A stretch of 64,000 nt of DNA from Algoriphagus taiwanensis (GTDB taxonomy: Bacteria; Bacteroidota; Bacteroidia; Cytophagales; Cyclobacteriaceae): the NCBI RefSeq assembly GCF_036245645.1, contig NZ_BTPE01000011.1, forward strand, positions 62,001-126,000, given 5' to 3'. This document shows positions 45,821 to 55,752 of the stretch, in pieces (the stretch's first letter is position 1; every line of letters starts with the position of its first letter). A model generated the notes under the pieces. That model was not told the DNA's origin. It searched no databases and saw nothing but the letters and a program-made list of their open reading frames with translations. The translations under genes were made by a program, and so were the position numbers.

Positions 45821-48800
45821 TTAGTCTATGACAAGAATTGCACCTAACTCTTCCTTAACAATGTTTTTTTCGATGTTTCGATACCAAACACGGTAGGCAT
45901 AGGATCCAGGAGGGGCCTTTTCTCCACCCACATACCCGTCCCAAAGGCAAGTGGACTCTTCCGAAATCAAATCTGTCTTTTTGCAATGAAAAACAGGATT
46001 CCCCCATTTGTTATAGATCCATATTTCCAATTCATCGATCAAGTAATTGGTATAAATCAAGAATGGAAGGTTTGGATTTCCAGGTTGGATTGCGTCAGGG
46101 AAAATCATCCGCAATTCACATTCCTCCTCTGTTTCAAACTCTGTTTGGTAAACACATCCTTCCCCACTGAAAACTATCAGGGAATAGGTGCCGATTTGGA
46201 GAGGTTTAAAAGTGGGGCTGGTTGAGACTAGGCTACCCTCAAAATACCACTCGTACGAAGCGAAACTGCCAGGATTAAGAGTAGGAGCAATTTCATATCT
46301 AGGGCAAATCTGATAGGATTCTTCCAAAGTGGGACGGTTTTGATCCGTACTTCGAATTACTAATAGTGAATCTCTACCTAAAATACATCCGAAAGAGTTC
46401 AAAAGTCGGACCTCGTATGTCCCTTCTTCAAGTGCTAAAATTTCTGTTTTTCCAGTTTCAGAGGTGAGTTGAGAAGTATTATTGCTCAGATCGGTAAACC
46501 ACCACTCAATAGTCTGGACAGCCTCCAAATTGGCACTCAAGGTCAATGCTGCATCAGGCTGGTCGGGACAGAGCGTTTCTCCTACCAATTCTACCTCCAC
46601 TTCCAGGATCGGTACAGCTATTTCAAAGTCTTGTGGAGTAATTCCACAACGTATGGATCCCTTTGGCTGTACTTCAAGAGAAAATATACCATAAGTGGAG
46701 GTGTTCAGGATAGCCGCAGTACTGACTAGACTTCCTGATGAATCTCTCCAAAAATAATCAACTGAATCAGCCGGGTAATTCTCCACTTCAGCCAGATATT
46801 CATATTCCCCGGTACAGCTTAAGTTAGACAGCTGGGGTGTAAAAATTACCGGTGGGTTGATTTTAACTTGAATTGTCTTTTGATCGGGACAAAGCGGACC
46901 GCTTATATTAGGGTCATAGCCCAAAATGGTATAAGTGCCCTCTTGATCTAGGATAAATGCCTCATTCCAGCTCTTTATTTCCGTTTTTCCATCCGGGAAG
47001 ATCAATTCAAATACCAATGGGCCAGCCGAATTCGGTATCAACGAATAAGGATCACAAATCGAAAGCGAATCCGGAACGGTAAAAGGAACCTTGTAGGGAA
47101 TCAAGTCCAAATCCAAACTGCTTCTTCCCAATTCGCAGTCTTTGTTAATGGAAGGAATTCGGCTAAAGACTGCTGCCTCGTAATTTCCAGCCACATCCAC
47201 TGTGATTTCAGCTTGATTATTGAACTGGGGTAAATTTTCGATATTCCCTAAATCATCGTATCGTCTCCATTCGATATCGGTGATTTCTTCAGGAAAAGTT
47301 GTGCTAAGGCTGATAATCGCTCTTGGGCCAAATTCACAAAGCTTGGTAGATGTCAACGTCACATCCACTGCAAGTACCGGTTGGGTTATTTCAAACTCGA
47401 GTGGTGGAATCGGACAGGCCGTACTATTTGCCGGCTGCACGTCAAGCTTGTAGGTTCCAAAAGAAATCGGATTTAAAAATTGTCCTGTCCCTACCAATTT
47501 ATCGTTTTCATCCAGCCAGCGGAATACAACTGTATTGGGATCTCTTCCAAACAAATTGGCTTCGTAGGTTCGGTTTCCAAAGCAATCCTGATCAATCAAA
47601 ACGGGTTCGAAATCAACTGGATCAACCACGGATACGGTTAACTTTCTCTCCAAAGGACAAATCAGATTCTGATTGGGAATTCTTCCTATCACACTATATT
47701 CTCCAGCTTGAGTTATAGTAAATGCTTCTCCGGCAGGTTTGATAGTCTCGGTTCCATCTTCCAAATAAATCAGGGTAAACTCCAGAGCTTGGTTGGTTTG
47801 TGGGATAAAATCAAATGTTTGACAGATAGAAAGAGATGCAGGTATGCTGAATGCTACCTGCTGCAAAGCCGGAACTTCAATGATTTCGGCCTTTGGTAAA
47901 TTGCAGCTGTCTTTATCGTAGATCTCAAACACATATTCTCCTCCAGGTACATCAAAGAAGAGCTCAGTTTCATTGCCTAAGGCTTGGTTTCGAAATACTC
48001 CTCCTCTGGAATTAAGAATTCGATAAGATCCGTCTGTCATAGGTCCATTAGGTAGTTTTACTAGAAATGAACCGTTTATTTTTCCAGTATCCGTGCATTT
48101 TTCTGGTTCTATATCCTCTATTTCGAATGAGAGCTGACTTGGAGGATCAACAAGAGGGACGACAGAAGCCAAAGAGTTTGTACAGCTACCGAGTTGAGTG
48201 GTTATAGTGTAAGCCCCGGACTTCAACCCAGATATAAGAATGGGGTCTCCGGGATTGAAGGGACCTAAACTTATCCCAAGTCCATCTATGAAAATAAGGT
48301 CAATGGAAGTCACTGCTTCCAAGGTAAGGGCTCCATCAGCTGCCAAGCATTTGGTGGCTCCACTTGCACTTACAAATTTGATTTCCGGAAGCGGATTGAA
48401 AGTAAATGAGCTTTGAGCCTGTTGAATACATGCAGGATTGGTGGGATTTGGTACTTCAAAAAAGACAAGATAATCACCAAATCCTTTTGAGATTTGATCT
48501 GGAGACAGGGTTTTGGAGCTTCCTAGGCCCAATGGAATCAAATCCGGGTCTCCCACTTTTTGATAAAACCACTCCCCAGTTACCGAAGGGGAGGAGCTAA
48601 AAGAGATTATCACATCAGGACAAAGCGATGTGGTATTTGAAATAATCGAGTAGGTAGGGGCAAGGCTTACCTGAGTGCTTAGGTTAGTCTCGCAGTCTCT
48701 AATTCCCGAGGCATTTTCAAAGAAAAAGGAAACAGAATAAGTGCCAGGTGCATCTACCACTTGCGTATTTTGGTTGCCGATGACTACACCGCTTTCATCT

Positions 48801-49300
48801 TTCCATTCGAAGATATAGTTAGAAAAATTGGAGCTGGAAGGGTCTAAGGCAGAGATCGAAATGGGTTGGTTTTCACAAATGGTATAATTAGCCTTGAGCT
48901 GGATCAATGGACCCTGCACGACTTCCACGGACTTGGTAAGATCCCCTATCACTATTCCTCCTCTGGAGACTACCAGATTGATCTCATGGACCCCAATGAG
49001 GGAAAAAGTATAGCTCAAGGTCTGAAATCCCGCTCCTCCGGACCCCTTGAATAAGGTTTGTCCGGCAGGTCCTGTCAACTCCCAGGAATAAACATCCGTG
49101 GCAGGATTGCCTCCGCCGAAATAGTCTGCCAAAATGCTTCCAAATACATTGCAGAGTCTGTCGGGTCCAGTTAATTCGGGGTCAATTAGCGCCTGGGATT
49201 CTACAGTCCCGGATATAGTTGTTTCCCCCTTGTCAGTAAATTCGCCTGACAGGAATAGCAAAAACAAAAAAAGTCTGATAGTAGACTGGATGGAAATCAC
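45821..49300 (-). CDS. Giant secreted protein with variant T9SS type B sorting domain (paralogue 2)
   Basis: A 1159-residue protein. Its N-terminal block (GPDRLCNVFGS, TDVYSWELT) matches paralogue 1. A ~255-residue unit containing SICQTFDFIP, DCFGNRTYEANL and DCELGRSSL at residues ~484-737 is repeated at ~740-985 as SICDPYSLIP and GCILGRDSLL. That second copy explains the extra length over paralogue 1. The C-terminal domain shows IWIYNKWGNPVFHC and PPGSYAYRVWYRN, with PDAIQPGNPNLPF in place of FTPNGDG. It should be exported through T9SS; the ligand is unknown. It lies between yaaA and paralogue 1. Confidence 0.82.
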   Translation of the reverse strand: MISIQSTIRLFLFLLFLSGEFTDKGETTISGTVESQALIDPELTGPDRLCNVFGSILADYFGGGNPATDVYSWELTGPAGQTLFKGSGGAGFQTLSYTFSLIGVHEINLVVSRGGIVIGDLTKSVEVVQGPLIQLKANYTICENQPISISALDPSSSNFSNYIFEWKDESGVVIGNQNTQVVDAPGTYSVSFFFENASGIRDCETNLSTQVSLAPTYSIISNTTSLCPDVIISFSSSPSVTGEWFYQKVGDPDLIPLGLGSSKTLSPDQISKGFGDYLVFFEVPNPTNPACIQQAQSSFTFNPLPEIKFVSASGATKCLAADGALTLEAVTSIDLIFIDGLGISLGPFNPGDPILISGLKSGAYTITTQLGSCTNSLASVVPLVDPPSQLSFEIEDIEPEKCTDTGKINGSFLVKLPNGPMTDGSYRILNSRGGVFRNQALGNETELFFDVPGGEYVFEIYDKDSCNLPKAEIIEVPALQQVAFSIPASLSICQTFDFIPQTNQALEFTLIYLEDGTETIKPAGEAFTITQAGEYSVIGRIPNQNLICPLERKLTVSVVDPVDFEPVLIDQDCFGNRTYEANLFGRDPNTVVFRWLDENDKLVGTGQFLNPISFGTYKLDVQPANSTACPIPPLEFEITQPVLAVDVTLTSTKLCEFGPRAIISLSTTFPEEITDIEWRRYDDLGNIENLPQFNNQAEITVDVAGNYEAAVFSRIPSINKDCELGRSSLDLDLIPYKVPFTVPDSLSICDPYSLIPNSAGPLVFELIFPDGKTEIKSWNEAFILDQEGTYTILGYDPNISGPLCPDQKTIQVKINPPVIFTPQLSNLSCTGEYEYLAEVENYPADSVDYFWRDSSGSLVSTAAILNTSTYGIFSLEVQPKGSIRCGITPQDFEIAVPILEVEVELVGETLCPDQPDAALTLSANLEAVQTIEWWFTDLSNNTSQLTSETGKTEILALEEGTYEVRLLNSFGCILGRDSLLVIRSTDQNRPTLEESYQICPRYEIAPTLNPGSFASYEWYFEGSLVSTSPTFKPLQIGTYSLIVFSGEGCVYQTEFETEEECELRMIFPDAIQPGNPNLPFLIYTNYLIDELEIWIYNKWGNPVFHCKKTDLISEESTCLWDGYVGGEKAPPGSYAYRVWYRNIEKNIVKEELGAILVID

Positions 49301-49397
49301 GAGTAAAAACCTGAAATTCTGATACTAAGCTACTATTTTTTGAGCGGTCAAAAAATTCATGGACTCGGTACCTAGATCAAAATTGCAGGAATTTATT

Positions 49398-50150
49398 TTA
49401 TCTCACAAAGACCCAATCTAAAGTAGTACTCAAACCTTCAGCAAACTCGTAGTTTTCCTCGTTAAATGCCTTTAGCTGCTCAGGATCATCGATTTTATTT
49501 TTGATCGCAAAATTGGTCATCATCCCTCTCGCCTGCTTGGCAAAAAGCCCTATCGTTTGGTATTTTCCGTTTCTGAATTCTTTGAAATGAATCGTAATCA
49601 CGGGGGATTTCAAAGCTTTTTGATCCACCGCCTTGAAGTATTCCTGAGAAGCCAAATTCACGATTGGCCTACCTTGGGCTGCAGCTTGAATGGCTTTTGC
49701 AATCTTGGTTCCCCAATATTCGTATAGATTTTTTCCTTTGGATGTAGATAGGGGAGTGCCCATTTCCAGCCTGTAGGGCTGGATCAAATCCAAGGGCTTG
49801 AGTAAACCATACAATCCCGAGAGAATCCGTAGATGGTTTTGGGCAAATTCAAAATCTTCCGATGAGAAGCTGTCTACTTCAATTTTGGTGTATACGTCAC
49901 CTTTGAAGGCAAGAATCGCCTGTTTTGAATTTTCAGGATTGAATTCTTTCTGGAAAGTCTTATATCTCTCTTCATTCAGCGTTGCCAAATTCTCACTTAC
50001 GTGCATCAGATCAGCGATTTCCTTGGCTGATTTTTTCTTCATCACATTGACCAGACTCTTTATATCTGATGTAAAATCAGGATGCGAGTGGTTGGTGTAT
50101 TGGGGCGCAGAATAATCTAGGGTTTTGGCAGGAGAAATAAGAATTAACAT
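49398..50150 (-). CDS. yaaA: Peroxide stress protein YaaA (DUF328)
   Basis: A 250-residue protein of the YaaA family. MLILISPAKTLDYSAP is the start signature, QAILAFKGDVYTKIEV and LRILSGLYGLLKPLD are central, and the ending ARGMMTNFAIKN is followed by EGLSTTLDWVFVR. In E. coli YaaA limits free iron and oxidative damage and binds DNA. Here it sits one base after the stop of the 1839-residue surface protein and 97 bases before paralogue 2, on the same strand. A role in secretion is not known, so the location may be chance. Confidence 0.93.
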   Translation of the reverse strand: MLILISPAKTLDYSAPQYTNHSHPDFTSDIKSLVNVMKKKSAKEIADLMHVSENLATLNEERYKTFQKEFNPENSKQAILAFKGDVYTKIEVDSFSSEDFEFAQNHLRILSGLYGLLKPLDLIQPYRLEMGTPLSTSKGKNLYEYWGTKIAKAIQAAAQGRPIVNLASQEYFKAVDQKALKSPVITIHFKEFRNGKYQTIGLFAKQARGMMTNFAIKNKIDDPEQLKAFNEENYEFAEGLSTTLDWVFVR

Positions 50151-50151
50151 A

Positions 50152-53100
50152 CTATTGAATAATCGTAATCGCTTTGGTTTCCGTTTCGGTGAGGTTTTGG
50201 TCTCGGGAGTAAAACTTCACTAGCACCGCATATGTTCCGTTGGGGACAAATTTTCCATTGACAATGCCGTCCCATGGGCAGAAAGGCTGCCTTGGCTCGA
50301 GATTTTCGTGTTCGCAGTAGAAAATCAATTCTCCCCATCTGTTGAAAATAAAGACCTCTACCTCATCAATGTATTCATTGGCATACAGGATAAAGTTGCG
50401 GTTAGGGTCATCCAAAACTACTCCGCTTGGGTATCTTACTCGCAGCCTGCAGTCCTCCAGTACAGTGAAGGTGGCGATATACTCACAGCCTAGGTTGTCA
50501 GACACAGTCAATTCGTAATTTCCGGGCATCTCAGGCGTAAAGATTCCTTCAGTTGAGACTTCTTGTCCATTCAGTTTCCAAGAGTAGTTGTCATAGTCAC
50601 CAGGGTTGATACTGGTAGTGACTCCTTCTACTGCACAGATGGTAATCGGCTCTAAAGGTACTATCGGGGGTATGATTGTGGACCGTTGGACTACACCGCT
50701 TGCTCGGCCCAACTCACAGCCCAAACTACTTCTAACCAATGCCTCGTAAGTTCCTTCCTGACTCACGTCTATGATCGGAAGGTCGTCAAACTGCGGGATT
50801 CTGGTTCTTGTGCCTCCATTGACACTAAACCATTCTATCGCTCCTACATTGGTGAGATCTCCCTCGATTTGGATGGTAGTACTGGAAAGTTCAATACAGA
50901 AAGGCTGTACTTTGAGAGTAATGGCTACCGGTTCGGTCAATACTTCAGCAGTGAATGGAATAGGGTTGGTAGGGCAAAGTCCTCCTGATACCGGCTGGAC
51001 CTCCAGAGAATATTGCCCTGCCCGGCTTGGTACAAAAGTCTGCCTTCTTCCTACGATCACTCCCAAGTCGTCTCTCCAAAGGAATACCACATCGGCTGGA
51101 TCCGCATTATTCAAAATAGCCTCATATCGGATTCCACTTTGACAATCAATTACCGGCCCTGAAAGCTGATAGTCAAGAGGTTGGGTCAAATCCACCTGCA
51201 TTTGAATTTCTCTTGGACAATCCACTCCGGTAGGATCCTCTCCTCGGATGGTATAAGTATCAGATTGGGTGAAAGTAAACTCCCCTGAGGCGTTAGGAGT
51301 AAATACTGCTCCACTGGAATTGGTAGCAGAATAGGTCAATGGATTAGGTCCTGAGGGAGCAAAAGTGAAGCTTTCGCAGGCCGTGACTGAAGTGGGTACG
51401 GAGAAAAGTACCTCCAATTTCTGTGCGATGTTGTAGACCGTAGTATCAGGAATTGAACACCCAAACTGATCTCTCACTTCCACCAAATAGTCTCCAAAAG
51501 GCACTTCAACATCGAAGGCGGCTGTAATAGGCAGTGGCCCCGTGAATACCTGACCGTCTCCCTGCCTTACTATCTCATATTCCCCGATCTGAGCCAAACC
51601 ATTATCGAAGGAGATTGTGATCACTCCTGGACTGATTCCAGTGGCTGCACAAGTTTCATCCTGAGTATTGACTGAAAATGCCAGCGCTGTGGGAGGATTG
51701 AGATTCTCTACAGTCACAGAGGAGGAGAAAAAGCATCCCGAAGCATTGTCAGCCTCAATGGTGTAAACTCCCGGCAGAACATTGGGAACAGGAAGGACAT
51801 CGCCTGCATTGACATTGTTGAAAGTGAGTCCCAATTCAGGGATTCTTACTTCCGTTGCATTGGCTTGCATCTGAATTTCAAAAGCACCGTCTGCAGTAGC
51901 ACAGTCTGTTGCCGGACTGGTGGCAGTAGGGACCAAAAGCGGAAGTTCGTTTACCAAGAGATCGCTGGTTTTTTCGAAAATACAGCCCGGTAAAATAGGA
52001 TCTTCCCCTACGAAAATGATTTCGTACTGGCCTGGGCCAGGAAGATTGATGACAAAGAGTTCCAACTCAAAGAATTCACCCAAGGATACCCGTGTTGGAT
52101 CACCATTCAGGGTGTAAAACCACTCTCCCACCAAAGGCGTATCGGGAGCAAAAGTCACCACCACATCTTCATAGCAGACTTCATCAGCTGAAGCGTTGAC
52201 CTCAAATTCAAATGCAGGTCCTACAAAAATCTCTGCAGTGGAAGGACAGGTTTCGAAGAACAAAGCTTCATCATTGCTAAGCCCATCCGGCAGTCGATAA
52301 CTCACCCTTACGGTATAAATACTCTCTTCATCCACGGTAATGGAATTGGAGTTTTCATCCCCAAAAATCACTCCAGCCGCATTGGTCCATTGGAAATCAT
52401 ATAGCCCACTTGCAGGATCATAGCCATCGATGGCGGTCAAAGTAACCGGATTGCCAGCGCAAAGGGTCGCATCGGATTCCAAAGTAAGTGCAGGTGGAGC
52501 TACCACTTCAAATTCACCTTCTGCCTGAAAATAATTTACCTCGGCGCAACGGTCCACACGCAGATTGACTGTGTAAATTCCCGGTTCATTCAATACCTGA
52601 TTCAGGGTTTGGAATTCATCACCTGGCCCACCAAACTCGTTCAAAATTACTGTTCCGTCGTCCTTAGTAATTGTCCAAAAATAGGAGTCGATATCCGGCT
52701 CTCCAGCTCCTTCAAATATGGCTTCCACCCCAAGGGTGGGATCAAGACAAAGACGGGTAGGAATCGACAGGGCTGGTTCAGGAATAGAGCTTCCAGAGTT
52801 TTGAACAAAATTAGGCAGCCCCAAATTGGATGTCCCCGGCATGGGTTCTACAGCATCCAAAGTAAAGGTACTCCTGCCTGAACATCCACTTCCTACCTGA
52901 ATTTGACCAATTCTATTGTCACCTACCACAGCAGCATACACCTGCCCGTCTGATGCGATTTGCAAAGCGCCTAGGTTTAGGGAGGCAGTTCCACTTACCT
53001 GATTTTTAGTAGAAAGGATGCAGGCCTGTCTTTGGGCTCGAGTGGTGGCATTGGCAAAACATGCCGGGCAGGCAGGAGCATTGGGATCATCGTTTTCCAC

Positions 53101-55671
53101 CTCTTTGATTATCATTTCCTCCACTCCAGGTCCTCCGTTTCGATAGGAGACCAAAATTCGGTCCGAATCATTGGAAAACTCCAAGCCATAGATATCCCCA
53201 TTGCAACCCATGTCCAATCGGGCATATTCACTCATTTCCCCGGTCTGCTGATCAAAATTGAATATTTCGACTTTGTTGCAGCCACCTTCAGAAATAGTAA
53301 CGGCCAACTTTGTGCCGTCGGGGCTGAATTTCATGGTTCCAAAACCCGAATTAAACCCATGATTACTTCCCACTGAACTCAGAACTGCCGGGCCGATTCC
53401 GTTGACGGTGACAGGATAGGCTCGGAAGGTATTGTTGCCCAATTCATGGAACATCACCCAAGTCGTATCTCCTGAAGTAAGCGCGGCCGTTTGCTCAGTG
53501 CTTGGGCTGAAGAGGAAGTTATTTTTGGTGGTTACATTTCCTACGCCTGTCTGGTTTTCGGATTTGATATCCACTACACTGTAGCTGACGGTGTTAGATC
53601 CTCCACCTTGAGCCTGGGTGGTAAACAAATAAAAGAGAGTGGGTTGGGTTGGGACAGGCACAGCAATCACAGATTGGGTAGCTGAATTGTCTCCGCCGAT
53701 ATTGTCCCCATTCTGCATCAGTTGACCATTTAGGTCCCAAACAGAGGCCCCATCTGTAAAGAATAGAACCTGTCCAGCCTGATCAGAGATAGTGGTTGTT
53801 CCTGCAGGGATATTCTGAGGGTGTCGCTGAGCAATAGGTCGGGGAGTAGGAGCATTTTCATCATCCGGGTCAGGATTGAAATCCAGACCGGCGCCGTCTC
53901 CAAAATACCAAATGTTATTAGTTTGATCTGGCACATCCCACATTTTCACACGAATCTCTGCATAGGCATAGCAGGAAGAACCTTGCTCTCTCACAAGCAC
54001 CCAATATAGCCCGGGTCTGCATACCTCATTGGGCTGCTTGCTGATCCAGCCCTGATCCCGCTTGTTGGACCAGAAGTATTCGTAGTTTGTTCCAGCCCCT
54101 CCCGGAGCTTCTCCACCTTGTTCTCCTTCGGCAGATTGGGCTTGGAGAAAAGCCTCGATATCTATGCAAGATTCGCATATCGTAGTATCTGAAGGGGTGA
54201 AATTAGCCTCGAGGTTGTTTTCGGTAAGAGGAATGGTTTTAGTCACATCTCGGGTAGTACCATCAGCAAATTCTACCGAAAGAGTGACAGTGACACTGGA
54301 TTCTTGAGCCGCATCCTGTGGAATCAGGAAGTGCTCCTGATTGAAGTCTGCAGGTAGTGGATTGCCATCTGAGTCAGTCAGAGGAGGTGTGAATTCCCAA
54401 TTGAAAGAAATGGGCTGGTAATTCTGGGGTGTGATTTCGCTGGTTAGCTGGACCGGATTGTTGGCGCAGGGCTCTTCAGGATCCCAAGTAAAGTCCACTG
54501 TGGGATTGATGTCGGCATTGGGAGCAAATGTTGGAAAAATCTTTCCGCAGAAATCTGTCCCATTAAAGGGGTCTTCTTCCACCACGACTGCAGTCAAATC
54601 CGATTCATCAGGATTGGTTACTCTACCGATGAGTTGAGGACCTCCAGCCACTTCCTCATAGATGTAATATACTTGCCCGTCAGGGCCAACTTTGACATCA
54701 TAAATCTGATGCAAACTGGGGTCTGTAGGTATCAGTTCTGGGCTTGCACTTAGGTCAGATGCAGGGACCCGGAAAAGCTGATTTCCTCTCGAAAAATAAA
54801 TGTAATCCCCATTTGGGGAGAATTCTGCACCACCGATTTCTTCGCTGCTGCCTGATGAATCTATAGGCTCGGGATTGCCGAAGTTTCCTGTTGCAGAATC
54901 AAAAGACAGCACAAGAATATCATCCCCGGGATTTTCAGAAATCACAAGGATTCGGCTGCTGTCCTCATCGAAAATGATGGCCTTTGGAGTGAATGGGATT
55001 CCACGTGTGTCTGTTTGTGTAAAATCTCCTTGGGTGGATTCCAGCCTTCTTGAAATAAGACTTCCGCCAGAAAAACTGATCAAATAGGAAGGGGAGGCTG
55101 GGGTTTTTACTACCAAGACGGCACCCTCAGCCGGTCCGATAGCGACGTCCTTGGCGATCACTTCACCTAATGCAGGTTCATTTCCTACCGCCTCTCCAGG
55201 AGCATTCATGTCCACAACTGCGTATTGCAACTGACCTGCTGGAGAAATGTAAAAAATGTAAAAAAGCCTGTTCCCGTTTGGATCATATTCCAAAAATCCG
55301 GAAGCTACGGTTTGTCTTCCATCGATGTCTCCGTTCAATCCTGGCGCACTGCCCTGAAGAGGATTTGATCCGAAATCGTAGACTAATTCCCCATTGGTAA
55401 GAAAAAGAGGCTGACCGGTGATCGGGTCTATAGCCAAAGAGTTGTTATTTGTCCCCACCAAGACAGTAGAAGGAAGGGTTTGTACCGTAGCAGTACCTCC
55501 TTTTCCGAAGGAGAGATAGTTGTTTTCAGTACTTGTGCCGCAGTATCCAAATATCCACTCGTTGTTATTGAAGCCTTGTCCAAGGGAAGCACTGGTATTT
55601 CCCAACCACAAAAAGGTCGTGATCAAGCTGAAAAAAAACGGGATAAGTATGGAATACGATTTGCTTTTCAT
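50152..55671 (-). CDS. Giant secreted protein with beta-propeller modules and variant T9SS sorting domain (paralogue 3)
   Basis: An 1839-residue protein with a signal peptide (residues ~1-32). It has an extra N-terminal half: a first propeller-like repeat region (~35-390, LFLTNGELVYDFG), a PKD-like domain (~393-490), and a second propeller region (~585-955, NIWYFGDGAGLDF and VLFFTDGASVWDLNG). Residues ~968-1839 match paralogues 1 and 2 in order (PTRLCLDPTLG, TACESFTFAP, GCELGRASG). The sorting domain has VFIFNRWGELIFYC and PWDGIVNGKFVPNGTYAVLV, but PSGVVLDDPNRNF replaces FTPNGDG. It is divergent from PorP/SprF. Confidence 0.83.
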   Translation of the reverse strand: MKSKSYSILIPFFFSLITTFLWLGNTSASLGQGFNNNEWIFGYCGTSTENNYLSFGKGGTATVQTLPSTVLVGTNNNSLAIDPITGQPLFLTNGELVYDFGSNPLQGSAPGLNGDIDGRQTVASGFLEYDPNGNRLFYIFYISPAGQLQYAVVDMNAPGEAVGNEPALGEVIAKDVAIGPAEGAVLVVKTPASPSYLISFSGGSLISRRLESTQGDFTQTDTRGIPFTPKAIIFDEDSSRILVISENPGDDILVLSFDSATGNFGNPEPIDSSGSSEEIGGAEFSPNGDYIYFSRGNQLFRVPASDLSASPELIPTDPSLHQIYDVKVGPDGQVYYIYEEVAGGPQLIGRVTNPDESDLTAVVVEEDPFNGTDFCGKIFPTFAPNADINPTVDFTWDPEEPCANNPVQLTSEITPQNYQPISFNWEFTPPLTDSDGNPLPADFNQEHFLIPQDAAQESSVTVTLSVEFADGTTRDVTKTIPLTENNLEANFTPSDTTICESCIDIEAFLQAQSAEGEQGGEAPGGAGTNYEYFWSNKRDQGWISKQPNEVCRPGLYWVLVREQGSSCYAYAEIRVKMWDVPDQTNNIWYFGDGAGLDFNPDPDDENAPTPRPIAQRHPQNIPAGTTTISDQAGQVLFFTDGASVWDLNGQLMQNGDNIGGDNSATQSVIAVPVPTQPTLFYLFTTQAQGGGSNTVSYSVVDIKSENQTGVGNVTTKNNFLFSPSTEQTAALTSGDTTWVMFHELGNNTFRAYPVTVNGIGPAVLSSVGSNHGFNSGFGTMKFSPDGTKLAVTISEGGCNKVEIFNFDQQTGEMSEYARLDMGCNGDIYGLEFSNDSDRILVSYRNGGPGVEEMIIKEVENDDPNAPACPACFANATTRAQRQACILSTKNQVSGTASLNLGALQIASDGQVYAAVVGDNRIGQIQVGSGCSGRSTFTLDAVEPMPGTSNLGLPNFVQNSGSSIPEPALSIPTRLCLDPTLGVEAIFEGAGEPDIDSYFWTITKDDGTVILNEFGGPGDEFQTLNQVLNEPGIYTVNLRVDRCAEVNYFQAEGEFEVVAPPALTLESDATLCAGNPVTLTAIDGYDPASGLYDFQWTNAAGVIFGDENSNSITVDEESIYTVRVSYRLPDGLSNDEALFFETCPSTAEIFVGPAFEFEVNASADEVCYEDVVVTFAPDTPLVGEWFYTLNGDPTRVSLGEFFELELFVINLPGPGQYEIIFVGEDPILPGCIFEKTSDLLVNELPLLVPTATSPATDCATADGAFEIQMQANATEVRIPELGLTFNNVNAGDVLPVPNVLPGVYTIEADNASGCFFSSSVTVENLNPPTALAFSVNTQDETCAATGISPGVITISFDNGLAQIGEYEIVRQGDGQVFTGPLPITAAFDVEVPFGDYLVEVRDQFGCSIPDTTVYNIAQKLEVLFSVPTSVTACESFTFAPSGPNPLTYSATNSSGAVFTPNASGEFTFTQSDTYTIRGEDPTGVDCPREIQMQVDLTQPLDYQLSGPVIDCQSGIRYEAILNNADPADVVFLWRDDLGVIVGRRQTFVPSRAGQYSLEVQPVSGGLCPTNPIPFTAEVLTEPVAITLKVQPFCIELSSTTIQIEGDLTNVGAIEWFSVNGGTRTRIPQFDDLPIIDVSQEGTYEALVRSSLGCELGRASGVVQRSTIIPPIVPLEPITICAVEGVTTSINPGDYDNYSWKLNGQEVSTEGIFTPEMPGNYELTVSDNLGCEYIATFTVLEDCRLRVRYPSGVVLDDPNRNFILYANEYIDEVEVFIFNRWGELIFYCEHENLEPRQPFCPWDGIVNGKFVPNGTYAVLVKFYSRDQNLTETETKAITIIQ

Positions 55672-55683
55672 ATTTTTCGAACT

Positions 55684-55721
55684 GCTTCTAAAACAACCTA
55701 AGTGTGCAAACGTTTAGAAGC
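55684..55721. promoter_or_regulatory. Inverted repeat in divergent spacer, candidate operator
   Basis: GCTTCTAAA (55684-55692) and TTTAGAAGC (55713-55721) form a perfect 9-bp dyad with 20 bases between. It sits between the starts of the giant protein gene (55671) and porP/sprF (55753). A protein dimer could bind there and control both. No clear -7 elements were found. Confidence 0.45.
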
Positions 55722-55752
55722 TGACTGAATATTCAAATAAACGAACAAATCC

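Noticed and set aside
42975..49300. Frameshifts or stop codons in the giant repeat genes
   Set aside because: Each is one uninterrupted reading frame with signal peptide and sorting domain, so they look intact.
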